Assembly: GCA_964616465.1 (NCBI GenBank)
Contig: CAZTTO010000014.1
Span: 29,693 to 93,692 of the forward strand
Source: JAFLBI01 sp964616465
GTDB taxonomy: Bacteria > Bacteroidota > Bacteroidia > Chitinophagales > Chitinophagaceae
Direction: 5' to 3'
Length of the DNA stretch: 64,000 bases
The notes below the pieces were generated by a model that saw nothing but the letters and a program-made list of their open reading frames with translations, had not been told where the DNA came from and ran no database searches. Of this stretch, positions 25,462 through 35,093 are shown in pieces (position 1 is the first letter of the stretch; every line of letters starts with the position of its first letter). The position numbers were made by a program, and so were the translations under genes.

Positions 25462-27849
25462 ATGAAACATTGTTGCAAAAATAGAATCATTCTGTTGATA
25501 TTATCTTTTTTCCTGATCTATTCTTCTGGATTGTTTGGGCAATCAATTGCTGTAAAAGGTAGGGTACTCATTCAAAATCAACCTGTTGAAGGCGCTACAG
25601 TTCGAATACCTGCACTTCAACTTAGCACCATAACTATGCAAAATGGTGGGTTTGAACTAAAACTTCCAAGTAATAACACATCGCCTATAGTTCTTGAAAT
25701 TTCTTTTACGGGTTATAGAATTTGGAAAGCAACTATAGCAAGTTCGTTTGAAAACATTGAAGCGAATTTGGAGCCCGATGTACTCAACTTAGATGGTGTT
25801 GTAGTAACAGGTACCCGAAGTAAAGTGCCTGTTTATAACAGTCCCGTTATTGTGAACACCATTAATAAGAGAACTTTCGAAGCAACGCAATCATTGAGTT
25901 TGTCTGAAGGCTTGAGTTTTTCACCTGGATTAAGAGTAGAAAATAATTGTCAGAATTGCGGATTTACTCAATTACGTATGAACGGGTTGAATGGTCCCTA
26001 TTCTCAGATTCTTATCAATAGCAGACCAGTCTTTTCTTCTTTGGCAGGTGTGTACGGGTTAGATATGATTCCAGCTAATATGATTGATAGAATTGAGGTT
26101 GTTAGAGGAGGGGGATCCGTTTTGTATGGTGGCAACGCAATTGCAGGTACTGTTAATATTCTAACAAAAGATCCTTTGGTGAATAGTTTTGAGGTTGGTA
26201 TTAACCAAGCTTTCACCAACATGGAAGCTTCCGATAGAACTGTTCACTTACATGGAACTGCTGTAGATGCTTCTGCAAATAAGGGAATTTCATACTATGC
26301 CTATAACCGCAATCGAGACTTTTGGGATGCAAATGGAGATGGTTTTTCAGAGATTACAAAATTGAGGAACCAAACTTTAGGTTTGGATGCATTTTGGAAT
26401 ACTTCTGAAAGAAGCAAATTGAAAGTGGGTTTGTATGCGATGGATGAATTTAGAAGAGGTGGAAATGGATTTCATTTGGCTCCGCATCAAACAGATATTA
26501 CTGAACAAGTAGCTCATCAAATCATTGGCACTAACCTTTCCTGGGAATCTTATTCAAAGAATTTGAGACATAAATATGCCATTTATGCAGCTGGACAGTG
26601 GATTAGAAGGCAAAGCTATTATGGTGGAGGAGGCAGAGTAATTCCTGCTGGTGATACCCTAACTGCAGCTGATTTATTAGCAATTAATGCGTATGGAAAT
26701 TCAAATGATGCTTCTTTTAATAAAGGGTTTCAATATACCTACAGTAATGGTGAACGATGGATGCTAATAGCAGGGATAGAATACCAATGGAACAGAGTCA
26801 ACGACCAAATGCCTGGATACTCCAGAAGTATTCGTCAAACTGTTGGTACCATTGGCTCTTACATGCAGGTTGAATGGAAGCCAATAGAAAAGTTAACTAT
26901 TCTTGCAGGTGGAAGAATGGATAGAATTAGTATTCTTGGTAATTACGATTTAAAAGATGCTAAGTTTTTAAATGATCGTACTATGAATATGTGGGTACCT
27001 CGCTTATCAGCGATGTATCAATTACACACCTATGGGAAATTGAGAGCATCCTTTGCACAAGGATATCGTGCACCACAAGCTTTTGATGAAGATCTCCATA
27101 TTGAAACAGTTGGAGGTGCTGCTCGCTTCATTCAATTAGATCCATCTCTCAGTCCTGAGCGTTCCAACAGTTTCACCTTGTCGTATAACTACAGTAGATC
27201 TAAAGGGAAGAATCAGATGAGTTGGGTTGTAGAAGCTTTTCATACAAGGTTAGATAATCCATTCATCTTATCAGGACAAGAAGAATTGCCTAATGGGGTA
27301 GCCGTAATTACAAAGAGAAACGGAGAGGGTGCAATTGTACAAGGTATGAACCTTGAGTTTAATCTTGCTTTGGGCAAATCTTGGGTCATTCAAACAGGTG
27401 CCACTTTACAATCGGCAAAGTATGTTGAGGAAGAAGAAATCTGGTCGCCCTCAGACCCTACAGATCCAACACCAACCGTTTTTACAACTCAAATTTTGAG
27501 AAATCCACGACAGTATGGATACTTTACAGTTACCTATCAAGCTGGAAAAAAATGGTCGATTTCTAGTTCAGCTTTATTCACTGGAACCAAGATTGTACCT
27601 CATGTGATTGATCCAGATACTGAGCAAACTGTACTAAAAAACACCCCTGCATTCTTTGATAAAAGTTTTAAAGCAACCTATCAGTTATTAAATCAACCTG
27701 GTTATCGTTTAGATGTAATGGCAGGCGTTCAAAACCTGTTTCAGAGTTTTCAGCGAGATTTCGATACTGGTCCTTTGCGAGATGCGGGATATGTATATGG
27801 GCCAATGCGACCAAGAACTGTTTTCATTGGACTTACCATGAAGTTGTAA
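25462..27849 (+). CDS. TonB-dependent receptor with carboxypeptidase-like N-domain
   Basis: Outer-membrane receptor of 795 aa. After a signal peptide (ending SSGLFGQ) comes a carboxypeptidase-regulatory-like beta domain (residues about 30-105, VKGRVLIQNQPVEGATVRIP), then the TonB box region LDGVVVTGTRS. The plug holds ENNCQNCGFTQLRMNGLNG, whose paired cysteines typify one Bacteroidetes receptor subgroup. The plug ends VRGGGSVLYGGNAIAGTVNI and the 22-strand barrel ends in a terminal hydrophobic strand. The upstream metal box and neighbours suggest metal or heme import. The exact ligand is not determinable. Confidence 0.88.
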   Translation: MKHCCKNRIILLILSFFLIYSSGLFGQSIAVKGRVLIQNQPVEGATVRIPALQLSTITMQNGGFELKLPSNNTSPIVLEISFTGYRIWKATIASSFENIEANLEPDVLNLDGVVVTGTRSKVPVYNSPVIVNTINKRTFEATQSLSLSEGLSFSPGLRVENNCQNCGFTQLRMNGLNGPYSQILINSRPVFSSLAGVYGLDMIPANMIDRIEVVRGGGSVLYGGNAIAGTVNILTKDPLVNSFEVGINQAFTNMEASDRTVHLHGTAVDASANKGISYYAYNRNRDFWDANGDGFSEITKLRNQTLGLDAFWNTSERSKLKVGLYAMDEFRRGGNGFHLAPHQTDITEQVAHQIIGTNLSWESYSKNLRHKYAIYAAGQWIRRQSYYGGGGRVIPAGDTLTAADLLAINAYGNSNDASFNKGFQYTYSNGERWMLIAGIEYQWNRVNDQMPGYSRSIRQTVGTIGSYMQVEWKPIEKLTILAGGRMDRISILGNYDLKDAKFLNDRTMNMWVPRLSAMYQLHTYGKLRASFAQGYRAPQAFDEDLHIETVGGAARFIQLDPSLSPERSNSFTLSYNYSRSKGKNQMSWVVEAFHTRLDNPFILSGQEELPNGVAVITKRNGEGAIVQGMNLEFNLALGKSWVIQTGATLQSAKYVEEEEIWSPSDPTDPTPTVFTTQILRNPRQYGYFTVTYQAGKKWSISSSALFTGTKIVPHVIDPDTEQTVLKNTPAFFDKSFKATYQLLNQPGYRLDVMAGVQNLFQSFQRDFDTGPLRDAGYVYGPMRPRTVFIGLTMKL

Positions 27850-27865
27850 TTCTTCGAACTAAGTG

Positions 27866-27910
27866 TGAGGTATAAAGTGGAGCGGGAATACTGCTTACCT
27901 TTATACCTCA
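27866..27910 (+). promoter_or_regulatory. Perfect 12-bp inverted repeat before ChaN-like gene
   Basis: TGAGGTATAAAG (27866-27877) and CTTTATACCTCA (27899-27910) are exact reverse complements with a 21-bp spacer. A T-rich stretch then leads straight to the ATG at 27921. A -7-like TACCTTTA (27896-27903) overlaps the right arm. It could terminate the receptor transcript, act as an operator, or both. Confidence 0.65.
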
Positions 27911-27920
27911 TATTATTTTT

Positions 27921-28784
27921 ATGCGTATAATCCTTCTATTACTTGTTGGTATTTCAATTTCTTTTCTTTCTACTGCCCAACAGCCCCTGGCTTTCAAAGT
28001 GTATGATACCAAACACAAAAAGGAAATTAGTTTACAAGAATTGGTGGGTTCAATTGATCAAGTACAGGTTTTATTTTTTGGGGAAGAGCACAACGATAGT
28101 ATTGCACATGTTTTACAAGATTCTGTTTATGCTTTAATGTTGTCGAAATATGGTCGCGTTGCTCTTTCAATGGAAATGTTTGAAAGAGATGTACAGCATG
28201 TAGTGGATGAATATTTGCAGGGAATGATTACTGAGTCGGTTTTTACAAAAGACGCTCGAGCTTGGCCCAATTATGCAAAAGATTATAGAAGAATGATTGA
28301 AAGAGCCAAGATTATACAAATGCCAGTTCTAGCAGCTAATCCGCCTCGCAGATATGTTAACTTAGTAAGCAGAAGAGGAGTTGCTTCTTTAGATTCCTTA
28401 AGTAAGCAAGCAAAACAATACATTGCACCACTTCCAATTGATACCATTCAGCCAGCTTACTTTGAAAAGTTTGTTGAAATCATGGGTGGACATGCACAGC
28501 TTAGAAATAGGAATATTTATTATGCGCAAAGTGTGTGGGATGCAGGTATGAGTTTTACCATTCATCAGTTCATGAAGAAGCAAAAAAAAGGTTGGAAAGT
28601 CTTACACCTCAATGGACGTTTTCACACCGATTATCAGTTAGGAACTTTTGAACAGTTGAAGCGAAGAAATAAGGGTCTTACGATAGCTAATATTAGCTCG
28701 TTTGCTGTTGAACGTTTGGATCAAATTAATTGGGAGTCTTATAGCCAATTAGGTGATTTTGTGATAGTTACCAAGAAACCTTGA
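27921..28784 (+). CDS. ChaN-family (Tiki superfamily) iron-regulated protein
   Basis: 287-aa exported protein with a signal peptide ending LSTAQQ. The ChaN hallmark VQVLFFGEEHNDSIAH lies near residues 47-62, followed by SMEMFERDVQHVVDEYL and LAANPPRRYVN, all typical of COG3016. Members bind heme (Campylobacter ChaN) or act as Tiki-type metalloproteases; the conserved GEEH His/Glu residues are present. Its place between two TonB receptors and before a HmuY-like gene favours a role in heme handling. There is no lipobox cysteine, so it is probably soluble in the periplasm. Confidence 0.85.
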   Translation: MRIILLLLVGISISFLSTAQQPLAFKVYDTKHKKEISLQELVGSIDQVQVLFFGEEHNDSIAHVLQDSVYALMLSKYGRVALSMEMFERDVQHVVDEYLQGMITESVFTKDARAWPNYAKDYRRMIERAKIIQMPVLAANPPRRYVNLVSRRGVASLDSLSKQAKQYIAPLPIDTIQPAYFEKFVEIMGGHAQLRNRNIYYAQSVWDAGMSFTIHQFMKKQKKGWKVLHLNGRFHTDYQLGTFEQLKRRNKGLTIANISSFAVERLDQINWESYSQLGDFVIVTKKP

Positions 28785-28794
28785 TTTGTCATTT

Positions 28795-28833
28795 TTATGT
28801 CATTTCGGTTTGTAATCAAATCTTATGACATAA
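28795..28833 (+). promoter_or_regulatory. Perfect 9-bp inverted repeat before HmuR-like receptor
   Basis: TTATGTCAT (28795-28803) and ATGACATAA (28825-28833) are exact reverse complements with a 21-bp spacer, the same spacer length as the repeat at 27866. It lies 41-80 bp before the receptor ATG. It may be an operator or a weak terminator of the preceding gene. Confidence 0.5.
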
Positions 28834-28874
28834 CTATTACAATCCTCTGCAGCTTGTAAAGCAATTTTGCACCG

Positions 28875-31007
28875 ATGATGCAGAGAACGAGAGAACGGTA
28901 TGTATTTTTCTTATTGGCTTGTTTGGTTAGCCATATCTCATTTGCGCAAAAACCAAAATCAGATACATTAGATGGCCGTTCAGATGATGTTGTTATTACT
29001 GCCACTCGCACAGAAAGAAAGCTTTCAAATATTGCGGTCCCAGCTATTGTGGTTGGACAAAAACAAATTTTACAATCGGGTTCATTGCGATTGAACGATA
29101 TTTTACAAGAACAAACAGGTTTATTTGTTACATCTGGAACAGGAAGTGGCGCTGTTGGAGGAGGCGTTTTTGGAAACGGCATTCAGCTGCAAGGGTTATC
29201 CGCAGATTATACCATGATTTTATTAGATGGAGAACCATTAATTGGAAGACAAGGTGGCGTCATGGATCTTTCGAGGTTTGCTGTTGGGAATATCCGGAAG
29301 ATTGAAATTATTAAAGGGCCAGCTTCTAGTTTATACGGCAGTGAAGCTATGGGGGGTGTCATTAACATTATAACAGAGCCTATATCTGGAACGCAAACGC
29401 AAATAGGTGCACGTTATGGATCATTTGCTACACAAGATTACCATGTAAGTGGCTCCTCTGCGAATGAAAAAAACCAATTGTATTATTTTTTCAATCGGAA
29501 TAGCAGTGCAGGTTATGAGTTAGATCCAAATACACCAGAAAGAACGCTCGACCCTTTTTTCAATTATACTGCTCAACTGAAGTATACGCACAAGTTCAAT
29601 CGCAATACCAAGCTAACATGGAATAATCGTTATTTCTATGGAAAGCAAGAAAGTTTTTATGCCATAAATAGTCGTGAAATCAATGTAGGTGGACATGGAA
29701 CAACTAATGATTTTACAATTAACCCTGTTTTGCATCACCAGTTTTCAGATCGAATAAAGAACAGACTGAGTTTGGTAGCTAGTGGCTTTCATTTTGTTCA
29801 GGATTTAGACAGTTTAAATAGCAAAGCCAATTACTATTACGATAGTTTTCGCCAGAATTTTTGGCGTGCAGAAAACCAAACCGATTTTCAATTAGGTAAT
29901 CACATGCTTACAGTGGGTGGCGGTTATACTTTACAATCTGTTCTTACTACGCGTTATCGTGAACAAAAATTCCAACATATTTGGCATGCATTTGTGCAGG
30001 ATGAGTGGAAAGTGAAAGACAATTTATCATTGATTGCTGGATTGCGTTATGATAATAATACCGATTTTGCCAGTCGCTTAAGTCCCAAGTTGGCCCTTCA
30101 TTGGCAGTTGAATGATCAATGGACAATCAATAGTTCCATTGGAGCGGGCTTTAAGGCACCCGATTTCAGACAACTATATTTGAGCTTTGTAAACAATGCT
30201 GCTGATGGATACAGCATTTTTGGTGCATCAGAATTTTCTGTTGCAGAATTACAGCGACAACAATCAATTGGGCTCATTGCACAAATTTTACCTGCGGCTT
30301 TTGCCATTCAAGAATTGCAGCCAGAAATTTCTCAGGGTTTCAACTTCGCTGTTCAATTCAGACCTAAGCCAGGATGGAAAGCAGAGGTGAATGTTTTTAG
30401 GAATGATATCAATAACCTTATCAATTTCATTCCAGTAGCAACCAATAACAATGGCAGTTCAGTTTTTAGTTATATCAATGTAAACAGAGCTTTTACACAA
30501 GGAATAGAAGGAAGCCTTGATATCAAATTTGCAAAGTATTGGAATCTTTCTGCTGGGTATCAATTTTTACAAACCGCCGATAAACAAATTTTGGGGGCTG
30601 TAAAAGCAGGAGAAGTTTTTGGTCGAGATAGAGAAGGAGCTCCGGCAAGATTGATGCGCAGGAGCGATTATTCGGGTTTGCTAAATAGGAGTGCACACAT
30701 GGCCAATGCCAGGTTATTTTGGGATCATACTCCAAGTGGCTGGATGGCGTCTTTAAGAGCAATTTACAGAAGTCGTTGGGGAGTGATTGATCGTGATGGA
30801 AATGGATTCGCAAATCGTCCAGATGAATTTGCTGAAGGCATGATACATGTGAATTTGACTCTATCGAAGAGAGTAAAAGAAAATTGGATGATTCAATTTG
30901 GGATTAACAATTTACTCAATCAAACCAATGCCATGTTTATGCCCAATATGCCTGGCACAAATTGGTTCACAACGGTAACATATACATTTAAACATAAAAA
31001 CAAATAG
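28875..31007 (+). CDS. TonB-dependent receptor, probable heme receptor (HmuR-like)
   Basis: Outer-membrane receptor of 710 aa with a signal peptide (ending HISFAQ). The TonB box region is DDVVITATRTERK, the plug runs to IIKGPASSLYGSEAMGGVINII, and the barrel ends NWFTTVTYTFKHKNK. It is CirA/BtuB/HmuR-like with no carboxypeptidase-like domain. The HmuY-like lipoprotein gene begins 2 bp after its stop, the classical hmuR-hmuY pairing seen in Porphyromonas though in opposite order. This is the main reason for predicting heme or a related tetrapyrrole as ligand. Confidence 0.85.
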   Translation: MMQRTRERYVFFLLACLVSHISFAQKPKSDTLDGRSDDVVITATRTERKLSNIAVPAIVVGQKQILQSGSLRLNDILQEQTGLFVTSGTGSGAVGGGVFGNGIQLQGLSADYTMILLDGEPLIGRQGGVMDLSRFAVGNIRKIEIIKGPASSLYGSEAMGGVINIITEPISGTQTQIGARYGSFATQDYHVSGSSANEKNQLYYFFNRNSSAGYELDPNTPERTLDPFFNYTAQLKYTHKFNRNTKLTWNNRYFYGKQESFYAINSREINVGGHGTTNDFTINPVLHHQFSDRIKNRLSLVASGFHFVQDLDSLNSKANYYYDSFRQNFWRAENQTDFQLGNHMLTVGGGYTLQSVLTTRYREQKFQHIWHAFVQDEWKVKDNLSLIAGLRYDNNTDFASRLSPKLALHWQLNDQWTINSSIGAGFKAPDFRQLYLSFVNNAADGYSIFGASEFSVAELQRQQSIGLIAQILPAAFAIQELQPEISQGFNFAVQFRPKPGWKAEVNVFRNDINNLINFIPVATNNNGSSVFSYINVNRAFTQGIEGSLDIKFAKYWNLSAGYQFLQTADKQILGAVKAGEVFGRDREGAPARLMRRSDYSGLLNRSAHMANARLFWDHTPSGWMASLRAIYRSRWGVIDRDGNGFANRPDEFAEGMIHVNLTLSKRVKENWMIQFGINNLLNQTNAMFMPNMPGTNWFTTVTYTFKHKNK

Positions 31008-31009
31008 CA

Positions 31010-31594
31010 ATGAAAAGAGTACCTGTAATTGGAGCCATGATGATGGCTGTGGTAATTGGATTTACAAGTTGTCAAAAAGATGATCAACCAACGCCAGCAC
31101 CGGTTGCAAGCAATGATTTTTTAGTGAATGGTTCAGCGGTGGGCGCATTTGATTTATTTGGATTTGAGGTTGGTGGAAGAGTGCCAAATACCGATTCAGT
31201 AACCAATCGTTGGGATTTTGGTATGCGTTTCGAAAGAATTATTGTTAACAGTGGAGCTAGCGGCCGAGGAAATGCAGGAGTGCAGGTTGTAAACCAACCT
31301 TTTGATGCAGTTACAGTAGCACCTGAAACTGGTTATGCTTTTGATACCAGCGCTACTCAATTAGCAGTGAAGCCTGAGCAATGGTATGTATATAATGCTA
31401 CAACTCGATCTTTCTCTCCAATTGCAGGAAGAACTTTTATTTTCCGCACAGCTAACAATAAATTCGCTAAAATGGAGATTTTGACTGCTTTGCCTGCAGA
31501 TGACAACGGTAATTTAGTAACTCCGCCAACCCGTCCAACTAGAATCAAATACCAATTAAGATTCGCATTTCAGTCGAACGGAAGAAACTTCTAG
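31010..31594 (+). CDS. HmuY-like lipoprotein lacking histidines
   Basis: 194-aa lipoprotein (lipobox GFTSC, Cys21). The body follows the HmuY family pattern: RWDFGMRFERIIVNSG near residues 67-82, then a glycine-rich stretch, WYVYNATTRSFSPIAG, and FIFRTANNKFAKMEIL. HmuY proteins capture heme at the cell surface and hand it to HmuR. The Porphyromonas protein uses two histidines; some relatives use methionines. This protein has no histidine at all, and its only mature-region methionines are Met72 and Met155. It therefore binds heme differently or binds another ligand. Co-transcribed with the receptor; a terminator follows. Confidence 0.8.
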   Translation: MKRVPVIGAMMMAVVIGFTSCQKDDQPTPAPVASNDFLVNGSAVGAFDLFGFEVGGRVPNTDSVTNRWDFGMRFERIIVNSGASGRGNAGVQVVNQPFDAVTVAPETGYAFDTSATQLAVKPEQWYVYNATTRSFSPIAGRTFIFRTANNKFAKMEILTALPADDNGNLVTPPTRPTRIKYQLRFAFQSNGRNF

Positions 31595-31611
31595 TAGCCC
31601 CCAAATTTGGT

Positions 31612-31643
31612 AAGCCCACAAAAATGTGGGCTTTTTCTTTTTT
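31612..31643 (+). terminator. Terminator of the heme-uptake genes
   Basis: AAGCCCACA (31612-31620) and TGTGGGCTT (31625-31633) are perfect 9-bp arms with a 4-nt loop, followed by a T-rich tract. Confidence 0.92.
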
Positions 31644-31659
31644 AGCAATATCCAAAGCC

Positions 31660-31688
31660 TTGATGCCACTCGGTTTTCCTTACCTTCG
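31660..31688 (+). promoter_or_regulatory. Promoter of ileS
   Basis: TTG at 31660-31662, 18 bp, then TACCTTCG at 31681-31688. The ATG is 20 bp further on. A good match to the Bacteroidetes promoter pattern. Confidence 0.65.
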
Positions 31689-31708
31689 CACACTTTCAAG
31701 AGGTAGTT

Positions 31709-34700
31709 ATGAATACTAGTTACAGGGAATATTCCGGGTTGAATTTGCCGGGCATAGAAGAGGAAATCCTTCAAAAGTGGACCAATGAATCTGCTTTTGA
31801 AAAAAGTGTGTCGTTGAGAGAAGGTGCTGTTCCTTTCGTTTTTTATGAAGGTCCACCCAGTGCCAATGGTATGCCAGGTATTCACCACGTTATTTCTCGA
31901 ACACTTAAGGACATGGTTTGTCGATACAAAACCATGCAAGGCTTCCAGGTAAAAAGAAAAGGAGGCTGGGATACACACGGATTACCTGTTGAGTTGGGTG
32001 TTGAAAAAGAATTAGGTATTACAAAAGAAGATATTGGTACTAAAATTTCTGTTGAAGACTATAACAAGAAGTGTCAAGAGGCGGTACTACGTTATAAAAA
32101 AGAGTGGGATCAAATCACCAATCAAATGGGCTATTGGGTCGATTTGCATCAGCCTTATATCACTTTTGAAGCTTCTTATATTGAAAGCCTCTGGTGGCTG
32201 TTACAGCAGTTCTATAAGAAAGGCTTGCTTTATCAAAGTGTGAGCATCCAACCTTATAGTCCAGCCGCTGGAACGGGATTGTCATCTCATGAACTCAATC
32301 AGCCTGGCACTTACAAAGATGTAAAAGACACCAGTGCAGTGGTTATGTTTCGTGCAGTACAAGATGAGCGCAATCATTTCCTACACGAACCAGTACAGGG
32401 TGCCGAAGTGTTTTTCTTAGCTTGGACTACTACTCCGTGGACGCTGCCTTCTAACCTTGGATTGACAGTTGGTCCAAACATTGAATATTCTTTGGTTAAA
32501 ACCTTCAACCCATATACACATCTTCCTATTCAGATAATACTTGCAACTGCCTTGCTGCATAAATATTTTAAAGATGAAGACAAGGATTTATCGTTAGATA
32601 GTTATGATCCAGCTTCAAAATCATTGCCATGGCAAGTGGTTACAACTTTCACTGGTCAACAGTTAGAAGGTTGCAGGTATGAGCAGTTACTTCCTTTCGA
32701 AGCCAATGCTGCTCAGCTTTCGGGCGGAGATCCTTTCCGAATTTTATTAGGCGATTTTGTAACAACAGAAGATGGTACCGGTATTGTACATACAGCACCT
32801 GCTTTTGGTGCAGATGATTACAAAGTAGGTAAGGAGTATGGAATTGGCATTTTAACATTGGTAGATCGTGAAGGAAAGTTTGTAGATGGCTTGGGAGAGT
32901 TCAGCGGAAGATTTGTGAAGAATTATAAAGACGATCCCAATTATGTAGATGTGAATGTAGATATCTGCGTGAAGTTGAAAAAAGAAAATAGGGCCTTTAA
33001 AGTTGAGAAGTATGAACACAGCTATCCGCATTGTTGGAGAACCGATAAACCTATTCTCTATTATCCTCTAGATGCTTGGTTCATTAGAACCACTGCTTTG
33101 AAAGATAAAATGGTGGAGGCCAATCAGCGTATTTTATGGAAGCCTAAGAGCACAGGAGAAGGAAGATTTGGTAACTGGCTTGAAAATATGGTTGACTGGA
33201 ACCTTAGTAGAAGTCGTTACTGGGGAACGCCGTTGCCTATTTGGAGAACGGAAGATGGCTCTGAAGAAATATGTATTGGGTCTGTTGCTGAATTAATGGA
33301 GGCCGCTAAAGTGTCGGTAGCAAAAGGATTTATGAGCGCTATGCCGTTTGATGGGGATGCTGCCAATGCGAATTTGCATAAGCCCTATGTAGACGATATC
33401 GTTTTAGTATCTCCAAGCGGACAGCCCATGAAACGTGTACCAGATCTGGTTGATGTGTGGTTCGATAGTGGTGCTATGCCGTATGCACAATGGCATTTTC
33501 CATTCGAAAACAGAGAAAAATTTGCAAGCAACTACCCCGCAGATTTTATTGCTGAAGGAGTTGACCAAACGCGTGGCTGGTTTTATACCTTACATGCAAT
33601 TGCTTGTTTAGCTGAAGATGTTATTAAAGAGGAGTTAGAAAAGTGGGGATTGGATAGTTCTAAAGTAGATGGCAGGGCATATAAAGCAGTTGTGAGCAAT
33701 GGTTTGGTGTTGGATAAGAATGGTAATAAAATGAGCAAGCGTTTGGGGAATGTGGTGAATCCATTTGAGACCATCAATAAATTTGGCGCAGACGCAACTC
33801 GTTGGTACCTCATAACCAATGCCAGTCCATGGGATAACCTCAAGTTTGATTTAGCGGGCATTCAAGAAGTACAAAGGAAGTTTTTTGGAACACTTTATAA
33901 TACGTATCAGTTTTTTGCTATGTATGCCAACCTCGATCAGTTTAATTTCAAAGAGGCACCTATACCTTTAGAACAGAGACCTGAAATTGATCGTTGGATT
34001 TTATCTTCTTTAAACAGCTTAGTGGCTCAAGTAAAATCTGCTATGGATGACTATGAGCCTACTACAGCAGGAAGAGCTATTGAGACCTTTGTTGATGAGC
34101 AACTCAGTAACTGGTATGTACGCTTATGTAGAAGAAGATTCTGGAAAGGATCTTATAGTGAAGATAAAATTGCAGCTTTTCAGACCTTGTATGAGTGTTT
34201 AGAAACTGTCATTCGTTTAATGGCTCCTATTGCTCCATTCTTTAGCGATGCCTTGTTCCGCAATCTCAATGCAGTTACACAAAGATTTGAAGAAGAAAGT
34301 GTACATCATACTCTTTCACCAATGGTTAATCCTTTAGCTATTGACCAAGACTTAGAAGAGCGTATGCAAATGGCCCAAGATATTTGCTCTCTGGTACTTT
34401 CTATTCGCAAAAAAGTAAATATCAAAGTAAGACAACCATTGCAGAAGATTATGATTCCTGTCTTGGATAGTGCAATGACCCATCAGCTTGAAAAAGTAGC
34501 TGCTTTGATTTTGTCTGAGGTGAATGTAAAAGAAATAGCATACCTAACTGAAACAGAAGGATTAATAAAGAAAAAAGTAAAACCTCAATTTAAAAGACTA
34601 GGTGGAAGATTGGGTGCAAAAATGAAGTTGGTATCTGGAGTTTTAGCTGCTCTTGATCAGCATGCAATTGCTTTATTTGAAAAGAACGGACAGTTTGAGG

Positions 34701-35092
34701 TTGAATTAGAAGGAGAAAAAGAAATATTCACTCTAGAAGATGTGGAAATTTTAGCAGATGATATACCTGGTTGGAGTGTGGCGTCTAAGGGTAGAATCAC
34801 AGTCGCACTGGATATTACATTAACCGATGCATTACAGCAGGAAGGAGATGCGAGGGAATTGGTGAACCGCATACAAAATATTAGAAAAGAAAGCGGTTTT
34901 GAACTTACAGACCGTATATTCGTGAAACTACTTGAGAATGAAAGGTTGCGACCTTCCATTGATAGTTTTAAAGACTATATTTGCGCCGAAATTTTAGCTG
35001 ACGACCTCAGTTGGGAAACTGCCTTAAATGAAGGACAGGAACTCGACATAAATGGTAACATGCTGAAAATCAATGTTTTAAAAAGGGGATAA
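31709..35092 (+). CDS. ileS: Isoleucyl-tRNA synthetase with GIHH signature
   Basis: Charges tRNA-Ile with isoleucine. The protein is 1127 aa, the long form usual in Bacteroidetes. The class I HxGH signature is replaced by Gly57-Ile58-His59-His60 (context SANGMPGIHHVISR); the second signature KMSKR is normal (DKNGNKMSKRLGN). An editing domain region (TTPWTLPSNLG, then GTGIVHTAPAFGADD) and a C-terminal anticodon-binding domain are present. Swapped GxHH signatures have been reported in mupirocin-hyper-resistant IleRS2 enzymes, so natural mupirocin resistance is likely but inferred. It is followed 1 bp later by the DksA-like gene. Confidence 0.96.
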   Translation: MNTSYREYSGLNLPGIEEEILQKWTNESAFEKSVSLREGAVPFVFYEGPPSANGMPGIHHVISRTLKDMVCRYKTMQGFQVKRKGGWDTHGLPVELGVEKELGITKEDIGTKISVEDYNKKCQEAVLRYKKEWDQITNQMGYWVDLHQPYITFEASYIESLWWLLQQFYKKGLLYQSVSIQPYSPAAGTGLSSHELNQPGTYKDVKDTSAVVMFRAVQDERNHFLHEPVQGAEVFFLAWTTTPWTLPSNLGLTVGPNIEYSLVKTFNPYTHLPIQIILATALLHKYFKDEDKDLSLDSYDPASKSLPWQVVTTFTGQQLEGCRYEQLLPFEANAAQLSGGDPFRILLGDFVTTEDGTGIVHTAPAFGADDYKVGKEYGIGILTLVDREGKFVDGLGEFSGRFVKNYKDDPNYVDVNVDICVKLKKENRAFKVEKYEHSYPHCWRTDKPILYYPLDAWFIRTTALKDKMVEANQRILWKPKSTGEGRFGNWLENMVDWNLSRSRYWGTPLPIWRTEDGSEEICIGSVAELMEAAKVSVAKGFMSAMPFDGDAANANLHKPYVDDIVLVSPSGQPMKRVPDLVDVWFDSGAMPYAQWHFPFENREKFASNYPADFIAEGVDQTRGWFYTLHAIACLAEDVIKEELEKWGLDSSKVDGRAYKAVVSNGLVLDKNGNKMSKRLGNVVNPFETINKFGADATRWYLITNASPWDNLKFDLAGIQEVQRKFFGTLYNTYQFFAMYANLDQFNFKEAPIPLEQRPEIDRWILSSLNSLVAQVKSAMDDYEPTTAGRAIETFVDEQLSNWYVRLCRRRFWKGSYSEDKIAAFQTLYECLETVIRLMAPIAPFFSDALFRNLNAVTQRFEEESVHHTLSPMVNPLAIDQDLEERMQMAQDICSLVLSIRKKVNIKVRQPLQKIMIPVLDSAMTHQLEKVAALILSEVNVKEIAYLTETEGLIKKKVKPQFKRLGGRLGAKMKLVSGVLAALDQHAIALFEKNGQFEVELEGEKEIFTLEDVEILADDIPGWSVASKGRITVALDITLTDALQQEGDARELVNRIQNIRKESGFELTDRIFVKLLENERLRPSIDSFKDYICAEILADDLSWETALNEGQELDINGNMLKINVLKRG

Positions 35093-35093
35093 C

